Origin: Lumbricus rubellus
Taxonomy: Eukaryota; Annelida; Clitellata; Crassiclitellata; Lumbricidae
Length of the DNA stretch: 64,000 nt
Direction of reading: 5' to 3'
Assembly (NCBI GenBank): GCA_945859605.1
Contig: OX243820.1
Span: forward strand, 27,993,896 to 28,057,895
Positions 37,201 through 39,306 of this stretch are shown piece after piece. The stretch's first letter is position 1. Each line of letters opens with the position of its first letter. The translations under genes and the position numbers were made by a program. Below the pieces are notes generated by a model. That model saw only the letters and a list, made by a program, of their open reading frames with translations, ran no database searches and was not told the origin of the DNA.

Positions 37201-39306
37201 GCTAATTTAATCAGTGCACGACGATTGTCGTACAGCGACGCAGGTAGGCCAACTGCAAATTGGCGCGCGGCGTCTGGACAGGTGGTTGTCTGGACAGCGC
37301 GTGATGTCTAGACGAGCGTACGTTGAGTGTACAAGGAGGGAGTGGAAGTGAAGAAGGAGTGTTGTGTGTTGAGAGCTGTTGAGATAGGCTGTAATAGTTG
37401 TTGTTGAGTTGCGATAGAGTAGACTGATGAAGGTAGTAGTCGTGTAGTTGTTATGATAACGCAAGTGTAGTCATTGTTGTGTTGTTGCTGATCGTTTTAC
37501 TTTACATCGGATTTTGGAGTATAATAAGAAGACTTAAACACGTCGTCGTTGTTGGTTACAAAACAGTGAAAGTCTGTAGATTCTTTACCTAGCCATTTAG
37601 CTAATGAAACAGTTATCTAGGGATAGGCCTATGCTACCACGAACTTATACGAAGAAGCTTCCGAAGAGACTGATAGGAGGAGGTGATCACAAGGAGGTTA
37701 TCACAGACGCTATATACTGTAAATATACTGATTCGATAACCACACAGAAGCCCGGCCTGAAGTTGCCTAACTGGTGTTAGTCATTCTCTGGTTTTGTCTT
37801 TCAACGAATCGTAAATTGCTTGAGATATTTACTGAACTGATGATTTGCTGATAATTTTTAGGAATTCAGATGTCGCAGAGGTTACGAGTGCAAGATGCGC
37901 CAAAGAAAATGCGACAAAGAACCAAGGCCATTCTGCGCTAAAAGTATGACCCCACAGTTCCAACATATCGTTTAGAAAGTAGATGCAATCAATCAATCAG
38001 TTTTTTATTGGTCCGTGTGTGTATCAAGCACACTAAGGCAGGAATAGGCCTAAGGTTACACAAAGCATCACAAGTATCACAAATTAATCAAGCAATAATC
38101 AAAGCGAAAACTTAATTAGTTACAGAAAGTTATATAGTCAATGGGCCTGTATTGTGATAACCCCACAGGAATAGATAAGAAAAGATTATTTAGACCCAGT
38201 GGTTATAAAGTGGAGTGATTCGAAGCAGTTGAAGTTATTGTCGACTCAGTGTTAAGTGTTTAGAACTTTAGACACTGCGTCTGCTCAGTTAACGCACTGA
38301 ATCTGCAGCACCTAACGCTTGCGGGTTCGAGTCTGCTGAGTTGACATCCTTGGTATTGCTTGCATACGCTGGACTCTATTACCATGCACATTTGGAAATA
38401 AACAACAGATAATGCAATCCATTGACTCTTAGGCCACCCACTCATTAGCAGGTTACATTAATTCATTCATTCGGAAATTTAAATAGCGCCCCTTCAAGAA
38501 AACAAATTACTCAGAAGCGCTCCAGACTCCAGCACGAATAAAAAGAAAACTTTTAGGTTTAGTAAGAAAAGATCCTAGTACAGTCCCATGGTGTAGGCAT
38601 AGCTCACGAGAAAGACTATTCCAGACCAGCGGGCCAACCATAGAGAAGGCTCGATTCTTCGTGGTAGCAGTACGAGCAAAAGGAACCAAATCAATCAAAT
38701 CAATCAAATCAATCAAATCAGTTTATTCTGAGAATGAACAACAGACAAACAAAACAAACAAATAACCAACGTAGACAGCAAAGGAAAATAGTACACATGA
38801 ATAAAAATTAAAGTTCTTAGGACACCTTGATTATATGAACGGTGAACACTCAGAAACCAAGAGGGTTCCCTTTTCAGCAGAGCGTATACAGTGAACGATG
38901 TTCTTGGATACCCAATGTCATTAAACGTCGAAATCTTTGCAAAAATTACCATTTCCTTTTTAAAAGTTACCATTTTTCCCGTCAAAATTGCTGGTGACTT
39001 TTTTTAGTCATACGCTACTTTTCTTCTCTCTTTCTTCACTATCACCTTTTCCTCAATTGCTTCGAACCGGTATGGGGCGGACACGTCCATTTTGACCACC
39101 CGAATAGCTGGTGAAAAATTCAGGCTTACTCTTTGTGCATAGCATTATTTCGGTGCTATACAAATTAAACGTTTGAATGTCTTGCAGTCGCAGATTCCTG
39201 TCCCCCTCAGGACCCGTGTGGCATACGTTGCATGTACGGTTTGAAGAAGGATAAAAACGGATGTCAGCTCTGCAAATGTCTGAGTGAACCACGTTCTGAC
39301 AACTAA
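870..39306 (+). CDS. Gene 1: multi-module antistasin-like/Kunitz secreted protein (5'-partial, 27 exons)
   Basis: Spliced model built by eye. Its exons are 870-905, 1598-1707, 2576-2669, 3002-3037, 4076-4215, 4684-4765, 5294-5442, 6776-6857, 13604-13728, 14791-14872, 16248-16399, 17242-17317, 18974-19140, 20614-20716, 21132-21238, 22288-22390, 22897-22997, 24021-24117, 24328-24479, 26426-26519, 26951-27051, 27776-27872, 28454-28557, 28909-29005, 29691-29959, 37862-37943 and 39188-39306. All are flanked by AG/GT, and phases alternate 1,0,1,0. The sum is 2957 nt plus one carried base, giving 986 codons including stop. It has 13 antistasin-like domains, 12 B exons and one Kunitz domain. The family (antistasin, hirustasin, guamerin) inhibits serine proteases; inhibition here is an inference. 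The start and signal peptide lie upstream of the window. Two 6-7 kb retrotransposons sit in introns. RNA evidence could alter individual exons. Confidence 0.75.
1598..1707 (+). CDS. Gene 1 exon: divergent antistasin-like domain (module 1)
   Basis: Acceptor tttcag ends at 1597, donor gtaagt at 1708; phase 1 to 0. It starts with a short Thr stretch and has five cysteines instead of the usual seven. It keeps the family's Asp-x-x-Gly-Cys turn (DPDGC) but lacks the C-x3-C that carries the reactive site in antistasin. It is the least typical domain of the array. Confidence 0.65.
1850..2500 (+). mobile_element. LINE (L2/CR1-like) fragment with reverse-transcriptase C-terminus
   Basis: ORF 1873-2454 holds the typical end of L2/CR1-type reverse transcriptases (FVTSRIDHCCSILVGLP, DVLHWLPIAQRINYRI, RAFSVVGPSIWNDLP). 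It is followed by ggagcgcctctgagtag, ggcgctatataaat and a GAAT run. 5'-truncated, in a gene 1 intron. Confidence 0.8.
2576..2669 (+). CDS. Gene 1 exon: B module, 5-Cys form (module 1)
   Basis: Acceptor tgtag ends at 2575, donor gttag at 2670; phase 0 to 1. Thirty-one codons with five cysteines: CDEGTTC followed by C-x4-C and C-x5-C spacing. With the five cysteines of the preceding exon the module total is ten. Its upstream intron holds a LINE fragment (1873-2500). Confidence 0.7.
3002..3037 (+). CDS. Gene 1 exon: 36-nt Thr-rich linker microexon (module 2)
   Basis: Acceptor acag ends at 3001, donor gtgag at 3038; phase 1 to 1. It reads TTPETTTETTT. The following intron (about 3090-3240) is similar to the one after 905 (about 1000-1150), so linker and intron were duplicated together. 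Confidence 0.65.
4076..4215 (+). CDS. Gene 1 exon: antistasin-like domain, CEDLSW type (module 2)
   Basis: Acceptor cgcag ends at 4075, donor gttaga at 4216; phase 1 to 0; 46 codons. A Thr/Ser/Pro linker is followed by CEDLSWCTGGC, a nine-residue loop, GGCPTCLC and a last Cys (seven in all). Spacing C-x3-C-x9-C-x2-C-x-C fits the antistasin half-domain. An extra Pro precedes the last Cys compared with later copies. Confidence 0.75.
4290..4590. repeat. Imperfect minisatellite, catcttattag unit
   Basis: Many degenerate 11-12-nt units (cttattagcatcat) directly after the donor of exon 4076-4215. Confidence 0.7.
4684..4765 (+). CDS. Gene 1 exon: B module, 3-Cys form (module 2)
   Basis: Acceptor ttctag ends at 4683, donor gtaaaa at 4766; phase 0 to 1; 27 codons plus one base. 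Core CGPDEEC, then a Cys eleven residues on. Short form of B; with the seven cysteines of exon 4076-4215 the module has ten. Confidence 0.75.
5294..5442 (+). CDS. Gene 1 exon: antistasin-like domain with fused Thr linker (module 3)
   Basis: Acceptor cttag ends at 5293, donor gttaga at 5443; phase 1 to 0; 49 codons. Here the TTTE repeat linker is part of the domain exon, not a separate microexon. The domain reads CEDLSSCTGTC. The Trp found at this place in its relatives is Ser (tcg for tgg). Confidence 0.75.
5490..5615. repeat. catcttattag minisatellite
   Basis: Shorter version of the same repeat in the same position after exon 5294-5442. Confidence 0.65.
5762..5822 (-). pseudogene. Inverted fragment of a CPQIKC-type antistasin exon
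   Basis: The reverse complement matches the 3' half of exons such as 26951-27051 (region from the Ser-Asp-Thr-Gly-Ser loop to the last Cys), with a few differences including Glu for Asp before the Gly-Cys. It lies in the intron of module 3 on the wrong strand, so it is a relic of an inverted duplication. Confidence 0.6.
5870..6680. other. Gene 1 intron, no recognised feature
   Basis: Intron between 5442 and 6776. Apart from the inverted exon fragment upstream and a short C run (6124-6133) I see nothing coding or repetitive. Confidence 0.4.
6776..6857 (+). CDS. Gene 1 exon: B module, 3-Cys form (module 3)
   Basis: Acceptor tttag ends at 6775, donor gttaag at 6858; phase 0 to 1. WLIQCGPDEEC core, then a third Cys. 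Very close to 4684-4765 and 14791-14872. The next intron contains a small hAT element (7035-7178) and the 6.3-kb retrotransposon (7234-13550). Confidence 0.75.
7035..7178. mobile_element. hAT-type MITE, 144 bp
   Basis: Ends CAGGGCTTA / TAAGCACTG with 8-bp target duplication CTAATACC (7027-7034, 7179-7186). The duplicate intron at about 16125 shows the unoccupied site (tctctaataccgtt). It contains an internal inverted repeat (ggctggacgg / ccgtccagcc). Confidence 0.8.
7234..7753 (+). repeat. 5' LTR of copy 1
   Basis: TGT...ACA, 520 bp. Matches 13031-13550 base for base as far as I could compare. The last ~40 bp differ from the LTR of copy 2, so the two elements belong to separate subfamilies. 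A possible primer-binding site begins two bases after it (TGG). Confidence 0.95.
8115..12913 (+). pseudogene. Broken gag-pol of retrotransposon copy 1
   Basis: Frame runs from ATG 8115 (coiled-coil gag, zinc knuckle CHNCNSDKHLIKHC, protease DSGTE) to TAA at 10443-10445, where copy 2 has a Tyr codon. Further stops lie at 10869-10871 (Glu in copy 2) and 11115-11117 (Trp in copy 2). The integrase part is open from 11124 to 12347. About 0.7 kb present in copy 2, with most of reverse transcriptase, is missing near 12320-12362. The RNase H end (12356-12913) is in another frame. It cannot make a working polyprotein. Confidence 0.9.
13031..13550 (+). repeat. 3' LTR of copy 1
   Basis: 520 bp; preceded by the purine tract; followed by the AGCAT duplication and, 53 nt later, the splice acceptor of the gene 1 exon at 13604. 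Confidence 0.95.
13604..13728 (+). CDS. Gene 1 exon: antistasin-like domain, CEDMSW type (module 4)
   Basis: Acceptor gcag ends at 13603, donor gttaga at 13729; phase 1 to 0; 41 codons. Seven cysteines, reading CEDMSWCTGGC then GGCPTCLC. The acceptor lies only 53 nt past the end of the retrotransposon's 3' LTR, so the insertion just missed the splice site. Confidence 0.75.
13780..14130. repeat. catcttattag / catcttactag minisatellite
   Basis: Same intronic repeat after exon 13604-13728. It includes, at about 13848-13880, a second degraded copy of the exon's 3' border (atttgtgaggttagagacac). Confidence 0.65.
14430..14650 (+). mobile_element. tRNA-derived SINE
   Basis: Head ggggcgcggtggtgtagtgg with an A-box-like tggtgtagtgg (14439-14449) and B-box gttcgaatcc (14483-14492). 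The body has accttgggcaagtccttcac, then gggagcgcctctgagtag shared with the LINE tails, suggesting mobilisation by that LINE. In the intron after exon 13728. Confidence 0.75.
14791..14872 (+). CDS. Gene 1 exon: B module, 3-Cys form (module 4)
   Basis: Acceptor ttttag ends at 14790, donor gtaaag at 14873; phase 0 to 1. FAVICGPDEEC core with a third Cys. Its upstream intron holds a minisatellite and a SINE (14430-14650). Confidence 0.75.
15170..15990 (+). repeat. Intron repeat shared with 360-815, containing the 437-bp MITE
   Basis: Same order of blocks as 360-760, with the Mutator-like element inserted at TTTCGAAAA. Shows that this intron section is duplicated across more than 14 kb. Confidence 0.6.
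15443..15879. mobile_element. Mutator-like MITE, 437 bp, with ~72-bp inverted repeats
   Basis: Arms from about 15453 to 15524 and 15796 to 15867 pair with a single mismatch seen. Flanked by 9-bp duplication TTTCGAAAA (15434-15442, 15880-15888). The copy of this intron repeat at 660-690 has the empty site. A 9-bp duplication plus long inverted repeats suggests the Mutator superfamily. No transposase. Confidence 0.75.
16248..16399 (+). CDS. Gene 1 exon: antistasin-like domain (module 5)
   Basis: Acceptor cttag ends at 16247, donor gttagc at 16400; phase 1 to 0; 50 codons. Thr-rich linker, then CEDLSWCTGSC with a loop different from its neighbours (GPTFEFSTNG) and CPSCLC. Seven cysteines. Confidence 0.75.
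16776..16949. mobile_element. hAT-type MITE, 174 bp
   Basis: Ends CAGTGGCGTA / TACGCCACTG; flanks cctatata and cctattta match at 7 of 8 bases. Related ends occur at 62659 and 60822. Confidence 0.65.
16960..17130. repeat. catcttattag minisatellite
   Basis: Same intronic repeat after exon 16248-16399, with a degraded exon-border copy at about 16722-16745. Confidence 0.65.
17242..17317 (+). CDS. Gene 1 exon: B module, 3-Cys form (module 5)
   Basis: Acceptor ttttag ends at 17241, donor gtaaag at 17318; phase 0 to 1; 25 codons plus one base. CGPDEEC core, shortened at the end (ACFPG). A decayed second B exon lies 90 nt downstream (17407-17488). Confidence 0.7.
17407..17488 (+). pseudogene. Orphan B-type exon without an acceptor
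   Basis: Reads in one frame as SCDPGQECVFHLQC and then PCFPLATC, the 5-Cys B pattern, and ends one base before a GT (gtgaag), like a real B exon. No in-frame AG acceptor is visible: the nearest upstream AG leaves a TAA in frame before the domain. Probably a relic of a module whose antistasin exon was lost, but non-canonical use cannot be excluded. Confidence 0.5.
17639..17989. mobile_element. hAT-type non-autonomous element, 351 bp
   Basis: Ends CATAGGCGGAAACCT / AGGTTTCCGCCCATG with 8-bp target duplication GGCTTATT (17631-17638, 17990-17997). The inside has repeated blocks of the type tagtcatctggccgaaaag and ttttcaccgccaaa. A related end is at 46924. No transposase. Confidence 0.75.
17990..18735. 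other. Gene 1 intron, no recognised feature
   Basis: Between a hAT element and a LINE tail; no module exon or clear repeat seen. Confidence 0.4.
18740..18805 (+). mobile_element. LINE-type 3' tail
   Basis: Contains gggagcgcctctgattggc and gaggcgctttataaatt followed by a short AATAC repeat. Tail only; no coding remnant. Confidence 0.55.
18974..19140 (+). CDS. Gene 1 exon: antistasin-like domain with CRIHC reactive-site region (module 6)
   Basis: Acceptor tttcag ends at 18973, donor gttaca at 19141; phase 1 to 0; 55 codons. A Val/Thr/Pro linker (TPTDSTPITPT) precedes seven cysteines. The C-x3-C segment is CRIHC. In antistasin and hirustasin the residue after this Cys is the P1 Arg, so this is the one domain in the window that looks trypsin-type. 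Confidence 0.75.
19193..19550. mobile_element. hAT-type non-autonomous element, 358 bp
   Basis: Ends CAGCGGTTCCCAACC / GGTTGGGAACCACTG; exact 8-bp target duplication GTATAATT (19185-19192, 19551-19558). Inside are repeats of tggcccgc. No transposase. It lies just after gene 1 exon 18974-19140. Confidence 0.85.
19560..20590. other. Gene 1 intron, duplicated sequence
   Basis: About 19760-20560 resembles 21750-22210 and 25450-26110 (for example aaggagttcgacctg, cttgagcgttctatctaatg). Marks the tandem duplication of whole modules with introns. Confidence 0.55.
20592..20606. repeat. TG dinucleotide run before the acceptor of exon 20614
   Basis: Short (GT)n in the place of the pyrimidine tract; homologue of the longer run before exon 22288. 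Confidence 0.7.
20614..20716 (+). CDS. Gene 1 exon: B module, 5-Cys form (module 6)
   Basis: Acceptor gacag ends at 20613, donor gtaaag at 20717; phase 0 to 1; 34 codons plus one base. TCRTGEEC, then three more cysteines. A short TG run (about 20592-20606) replaces the usual pyrimidine tract before the acceptor. Confidence 0.75.
21132..21238 (+). CDS. Gene 1 exon: antistasin-like domain, CPQIKC type (module 7)
   Basis: Acceptor ctgcag ends at 21131, donor gtaaga at 21239; phase 1 to 0; 35 codons. Seven cysteines in the order C-x4-C-x3-C-x8-C-x2-C-x-C-x3-C, with CAREC and SDGCPFCAC. A clean example of the family pattern. Confidence 0.8.
21301..21441. mobile_element. hAT-like MITE, 141 bp
   Basis: Ends CAGGGCCGTAGCAAC / GTCGCTACGCCTCTG; flanking aacatgg repeated on both sides (21294-21300, 21442-21448). 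The duplicate intron at 23047 has the empty site (ttaacatgggttg). Confidence 0.75.
22251..22281. repeat. (GT)n run before the acceptor of exon 22288
   Basis: About 15 TG units ending six bases before the exon. Confidence 0.9.
22288..22390 (+). CDS. Gene 1 exon: B module, 5-Cys form (module 7)
   Basis: Acceptor ggtag ends at 22287, donor gtaatg at 22391; phase 0 to 1. ICLPGEEC and three more cysteines. The acceptor is preceded directly by a TG dinucleotide run (about 22251-22281). Confidence 0.75.
22897..22997 (+). CDS. Gene 1 exon: antistasin-like domain, CPQIKC type (module 8)
   Basis: Acceptor ctgcag ends at 22896, donor gtaaga at 22998; phase 1 to 0; 33 codons, seven cysteines. Nearly identical to 21132-21238 but with CARGC in place of CAREC. 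Confidence 0.8.
23120..23215. repeat. 18-bp tandem repeat, about five units
   Basis: Unit like agaggacctaaagggatc; the duplicate introns at about 21510 and 27180 have only a single unit, so the expansion is local. It reads as PKG-RG-like peptide but is intronic. Confidence 0.7.
23220..24010. other. Gene 1 intron, no gene
   Basis: Includes a pyrimidine-rich ctgtctctct stretch (23705-23830) and a segment shared with the introns before 27776 and 28909 (ccttgcttgtc, aaagacatg). No exon seen. Confidence 0.4.
24021..24117 (+). CDS. Gene 1 exon: B module, 5-Cys form (module 8)
   Basis: Acceptor ttgcag ends at 24020, donor gtgagc at 24118; phase 0 to 1; 32 codons plus one base. TVKCSAGHEC, then C-x6-C-x4-C-x5-C. 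Close copies at 27776-27872 and 28909-29005. Confidence 0.75.
24328..24479 (+). CDS. Gene 1 exon: antistasin-like domain with Thr/Pro linker (module 9)
   Basis: Acceptor tttcag ends at 24327, donor gttagc at 24480; phase 1 to 0; 50 codons, seven cysteines. Linker TPTDSTPITPT matches exon 18974-19140, marking the start of the second copy of a six-exon block. Reactive-site region CLREC. Confidence 0.8.
24813..25447. mobile_element. hAT-type non-autonomous element, 635 bp
   Basis: Ends CAGTGGTTTTCAACC / GGTTGAAAATCACTG with exact 8-bp target duplication CTATAGGC (24805-24812, 25448-25455). Subterminal gcggaacc repeats. No recognisable transposase ORF. Confidence 0.85.
26426..26519 (+). CDS. Gene 1 exon: B module, 5-Cys form (module 9)
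   Basis: Acceptor gttag ends at 26425, donor gtagag at 26520; phase 0 to 1. NVTCPPGEEC and three more cysteines. An AT-rich (TAA/TTA) run precedes the acceptor. Confidence 0.75.
26951..27051 (+). CDS. Gene 1 exon: antistasin-like domain, CPQIKC type (module 10)
   Basis: Acceptor ctgcag ends at 26950, donor gtaaga at 27052; phase 1 to 0; 33 codons, seven cysteines. Almost identical to 21132-21238 (Ser for Pro after the fourth Cys, last residue Asn). Confidence 0.8.
27776..27872 (+). CDS. Gene 1 exon: B module, 5-Cys form (module 10)
   Basis: Acceptor tgtag ends at 27775, donor gtgagc at 27873; phase 0 to 1. TVKCSAGHEC core, five cysteines, a potential N-glycosylation site (NVT). Confidence 0.75.
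28340..28415 (-). mobile_element. LINE-type 3' tail, reversed
   Basis: cattcattcattc, then tatatagcgccgcttcaag and actcagaggcgctc: reverse complement of the L2-like tail, just upstream of gene 1 exon 28454. Confidence 0.55.
28454..28557 (+). CDS. Gene 1 exon: antistasin-like domain, CPMYKC type (module 11)
   Basis: Acceptor tgcag ends at 28453, donor gttaga at 28558; phase 1 to 0; 34 codons, seven cysteines, reactive-site region CAPNC and SDGCPICAC. Confidence 0.8.
28909..29005 (+). CDS. Gene 1 exon: B module, 5-Cys form (module 11)
   Basis: Acceptor tgtag ends at 28908, donor gtgagc at 29006; phase 0 to 1. TVRCSAGHEC core; five cysteines; NVT sequon as in 27776-27872. Confidence 0.75.
29010..29680. 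other. Gene 1 intron, no recognised feature
   Basis: An A-rich segment at about 29345-29440; nothing else seen. Confidence 0.35.
29691..29959 (+). CDS. Gene 1 exon: Kunitz/BPTI domain fused to antistasin-like domain (module 12)
   Basis: Acceptor tttag ends at 29690, donor gtataa at 29960; phase 1 to 0; 89 codons. The first part has the six Kunitz cysteines with spacing C-x8-C-x16-C-x7-C-x12-C-x3-C and the conserved FRYYGC segment. The second part is a seven-Cys antistasin-like domain (ICPDFVCEDDC, then ECQRCIC). No intron separates them. In BPTI the P1 residue directly follows the second Cys; here it is Gly, not Lys/Arg, so trypsin inhibition is doubtful. It is the only Kunitz domain seen in the window. 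Confidence 0.85.
30570..31079 (+). repeat. 5' LTR of copy 2
   Basis: 510 bp, TGT...ACA. The LTR is about 90% like that of copy 1 over most of its length but has a different 3' end. The primer-binding region starts with TGG two bases downstream. Confidence 0.95.
31421..37078 (+). CDS. Gag-Pro-Int-RT-RH polyprotein of retrotransposon copy 2
   Basis: 1885 residues in a single frame. Order seen: Lys/Glu-rich coiled-coil gag (to about residue 340), gag body, CX2CX4HX4C zinc knuckle (Cys652), protease DSGTE (Asp773), H2C2 finger (His1038 on), integrase with D1108, D1168 and E1204 (DD35E), reverse transcriptase with YVDD (Asp1621/1622), RNase H (Asp1770). Integrase lies before reverse transcriptase, unlike most Ty3/gypsy elements and as described for the Gmr1 group of deuterostomes. 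No envelope gene. Gag and pol are fused, with no frameshift or stop between them. All catalytic residues looked for are present. Confidence 0.93.
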   Translation: MEKLTEQKQATIKKMASERIIKLLIEAGLDAEEVGQMSRESLMRNLAEVWAKKEEEEEGAVGGAAEKPVEKPQPPMSIEALLQLMMMSRQEEKERRQEEKEKEERRCQEEKERKQEEKEKEEQRRQEEKERKQEEKERKQEEKEKEEQRRQEEKERKQEEKERKQEEKEKEEQRRQEEKERKQEEKEKEEQRAERAEKLERIRQQEIDMQKQQFQLQLEQMKIDRDESERRRMELMIEYEKARKSDEEIRKQQIEDKKAREEEKEKMRLQELERAEEIRQEEFQAGKDNLAKAEREREEQMQLEQKKLAIKEAQLKEMAIEKEERRKQLELLQQKIEQEELRRIEDQDRLKKRDEDDRKSREVSEQIRLKESETMVSKIKKIGDAMKHVLPKMPYDMMEVPLYFETVENAFNSFAVEKQYWVKLLLPLMTPRARTVLNRLSFENLDKYDAVKEHLLKEFKLTAREYRSRFADAKKTAEETYTMFTARLKNLLNYYVRSRRVGKDYEKLFDLLVADKLKECLPPGPLQFVLAKEGTECLEASNVADLADIHVNNRIGVMFQDKPKFEAWGNSSKPFKWNKDSKDTGSQAKSNDAKKDNYSGKQYWQDKKESTWDRQAYNRTPPLGRPTESNASYTPYNKWENNEQRSFIKKRCHNCHSDKHLIKHCQAPGAANLRKNFSRSAENLRVNQIQVMNAPDQFEESDDRETEVKSVMKCTPQFTIQKEAIKTTSIAEICRETKSKEECQRIKKISLQHVNVEIRGTDGQPVQVEALIDSGTEIPVINEELLKGTTVEEIGRVHLQCVAGEPIPAKLVKIEVRMSGRNEGAVTEDRTINIAPYLTLVCASIPADLCKENREKFLLHPEIIAELKEIPPVSVLQGELQANVTTRAQSRRAEVEGGEDETINESSQEDDTDSEDELSIQDDERTTSENNETEEEMAACERNDSEDSGSDAELETSMRDLFTENSNDERQLEDAKKFEEQQRNDESLKSWWRIAEDKGSEFSVVNGLMYKKHQMLDQLVYQLVLPKERRIQVMELAHESVFGGHLGEEKTRERIKLSFVWPKMRRDVVKFCKSCEKCQLKARSLVMDRVPITPIPREDVPFRRMTMDVVGPIEPKSAAGHKYCLCIVDSCTRWPTIFLLKSLTAKAVCEALMKLFIDVGVPSVITSDRGTNFTASLTREFFKLMGCCPRFDSPGHPEAAGLVERWNQTFKKMVHHVIVENPRQWHKIIPFTVWALREVPNATTGVAPYLLVYGKMPRGPLTILKESWTKEINLPPNIGVQPAKYLKNLRADMEKALIFADNCAEEKQKQYASQYNKRAKDKEFEPGENVIVLYPTSTNKLISRWHGPCTVLQRRSKYSYLVDMNENGRRIVHANKMRKFIARTLSCGLIVEEDDEFGSVVELPLKEDHAETTQKSLQLDYEQIGHLTSEQQKQLLDVLNRYADRFSDKPGLCTLVEHEVVLRPDFREKEFMAYRIPLIYRAEVDKQIQKMLKANIIQPSSSRMASPLVIVKKKDGSLRLACDYRYVNSYTENCRYPMPIVNDVLSKVGKSKFISVLDCRSAYWTCPVKKSDQWKTTFVTHNGLYEFTRVPFGMINSGRTFVKAINMILQPINTFTEPYVDDIAVHSDDWNIHLKHLELFLKQIRLHNVTLNLKKCVFGKSEVKFIGHLIGSGKKMMNPDRIDSVNNLKNPETKKQVKQVLGFFGFYRQFICNFAEIAKPLTDLTSKQTPENIVWTEDHQKSFDSLKEIVLSNVILYMFEVGKPFNLYCDSSDFAVGAVLSQVDDEGIERPVSFISQKLTDTQRRWATIEKEAYAIIWALNKLKEIIIGSKINVFTDHNPLVYLTESMSKSAKLVRWSLSLQNFDILLNYKKGKLNVVADCLSRL
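31766..31990 (+). repeat. 75-bp tandem repeat in gag coiled coil of copy 2
   Basis: Three 75-bp units (starts near 31786, 31861 and 31936) coding 25 residues of QEEKERK type. Copy 1 of the element does not have the expansion. In frame, so gag length varies between copies. Confidence 0.8.
37196..37705 (+). repeat. 3' LTR of copy 2
   Basis: 510 bp, preceded by a purine-rich tract (about 37172-37195) and followed by the GACGC target duplication; exon 37862 starts 156 nt later. Confidence 0.95.
37862..37943 (+). CDS. Gene 1 exon: B module, 4-Cys form (module 12)
   Basis: Acceptor tttag ends at 37861, donor gtatga at 37944; phase 0 to 1; 27 codons plus one base. Very basic (RCRRGYEC, then RQRKC). 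Four cysteines rather than three or five, which leaves the module with an odd count. It follows the retrotransposon-bearing intron and starts 156 nt after the 3' LTR. Confidence 0.7.
38458..38720 (-). mobile_element. LINE (L2/CR1-like) fragment, reversed
   Basis: The minus strand encodes VPFARTATTKNRAFSMVGPL and VWNSLSREL, the end of a LINE reverse transcriptase, finishing in the tail with ATTC repeats at 38458-38472. An AATC run (38684-38720) abuts it and may be the tail of a second element. Confidence 0.65.
39188..39306 (+). CDS. Gene 1 terminal exon: antistasin-like cap and stop
   Basis: Acceptor ttgcag ends at 39187; phase 1; stop TAA 39304-39306. DSCPPQDPCGIRCMYG, then NGCQLCKC: six cysteines, the textbook antistasin half-domain with the Gly after the third Cys and the Asn-Gly-Cys turn. 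Close homologues end genes 2 and 3 (50412 and 63355). Confidence 0.85.

Larger units (their letters stand above)
30570..37705 (+). mobile_element. Gmr1-like Ty3/gypsy LTR retrotransposon, copy 2 (apparently intact)
   Basis: 510-bp LTRs at 30570-31079 and 37196-37705 with one visible difference (G/A at 30787 region versus 37413 region), 5-bp target duplication GACGC (30565-30569 and 37706-37710). One uninterrupted 1885-codon ORF between them. Recent insertion in the gene 1 intron between 29959 and 37862, same strand as the gene. Confidence 0.95.

Noticed and set aside
38244..38340. tRNA-like segment with gggttcgagtc and pairable ends
   Set aside because: Too long, T loop of the wrong size, no convincing D arm; possibly the head of an unknown SINE.
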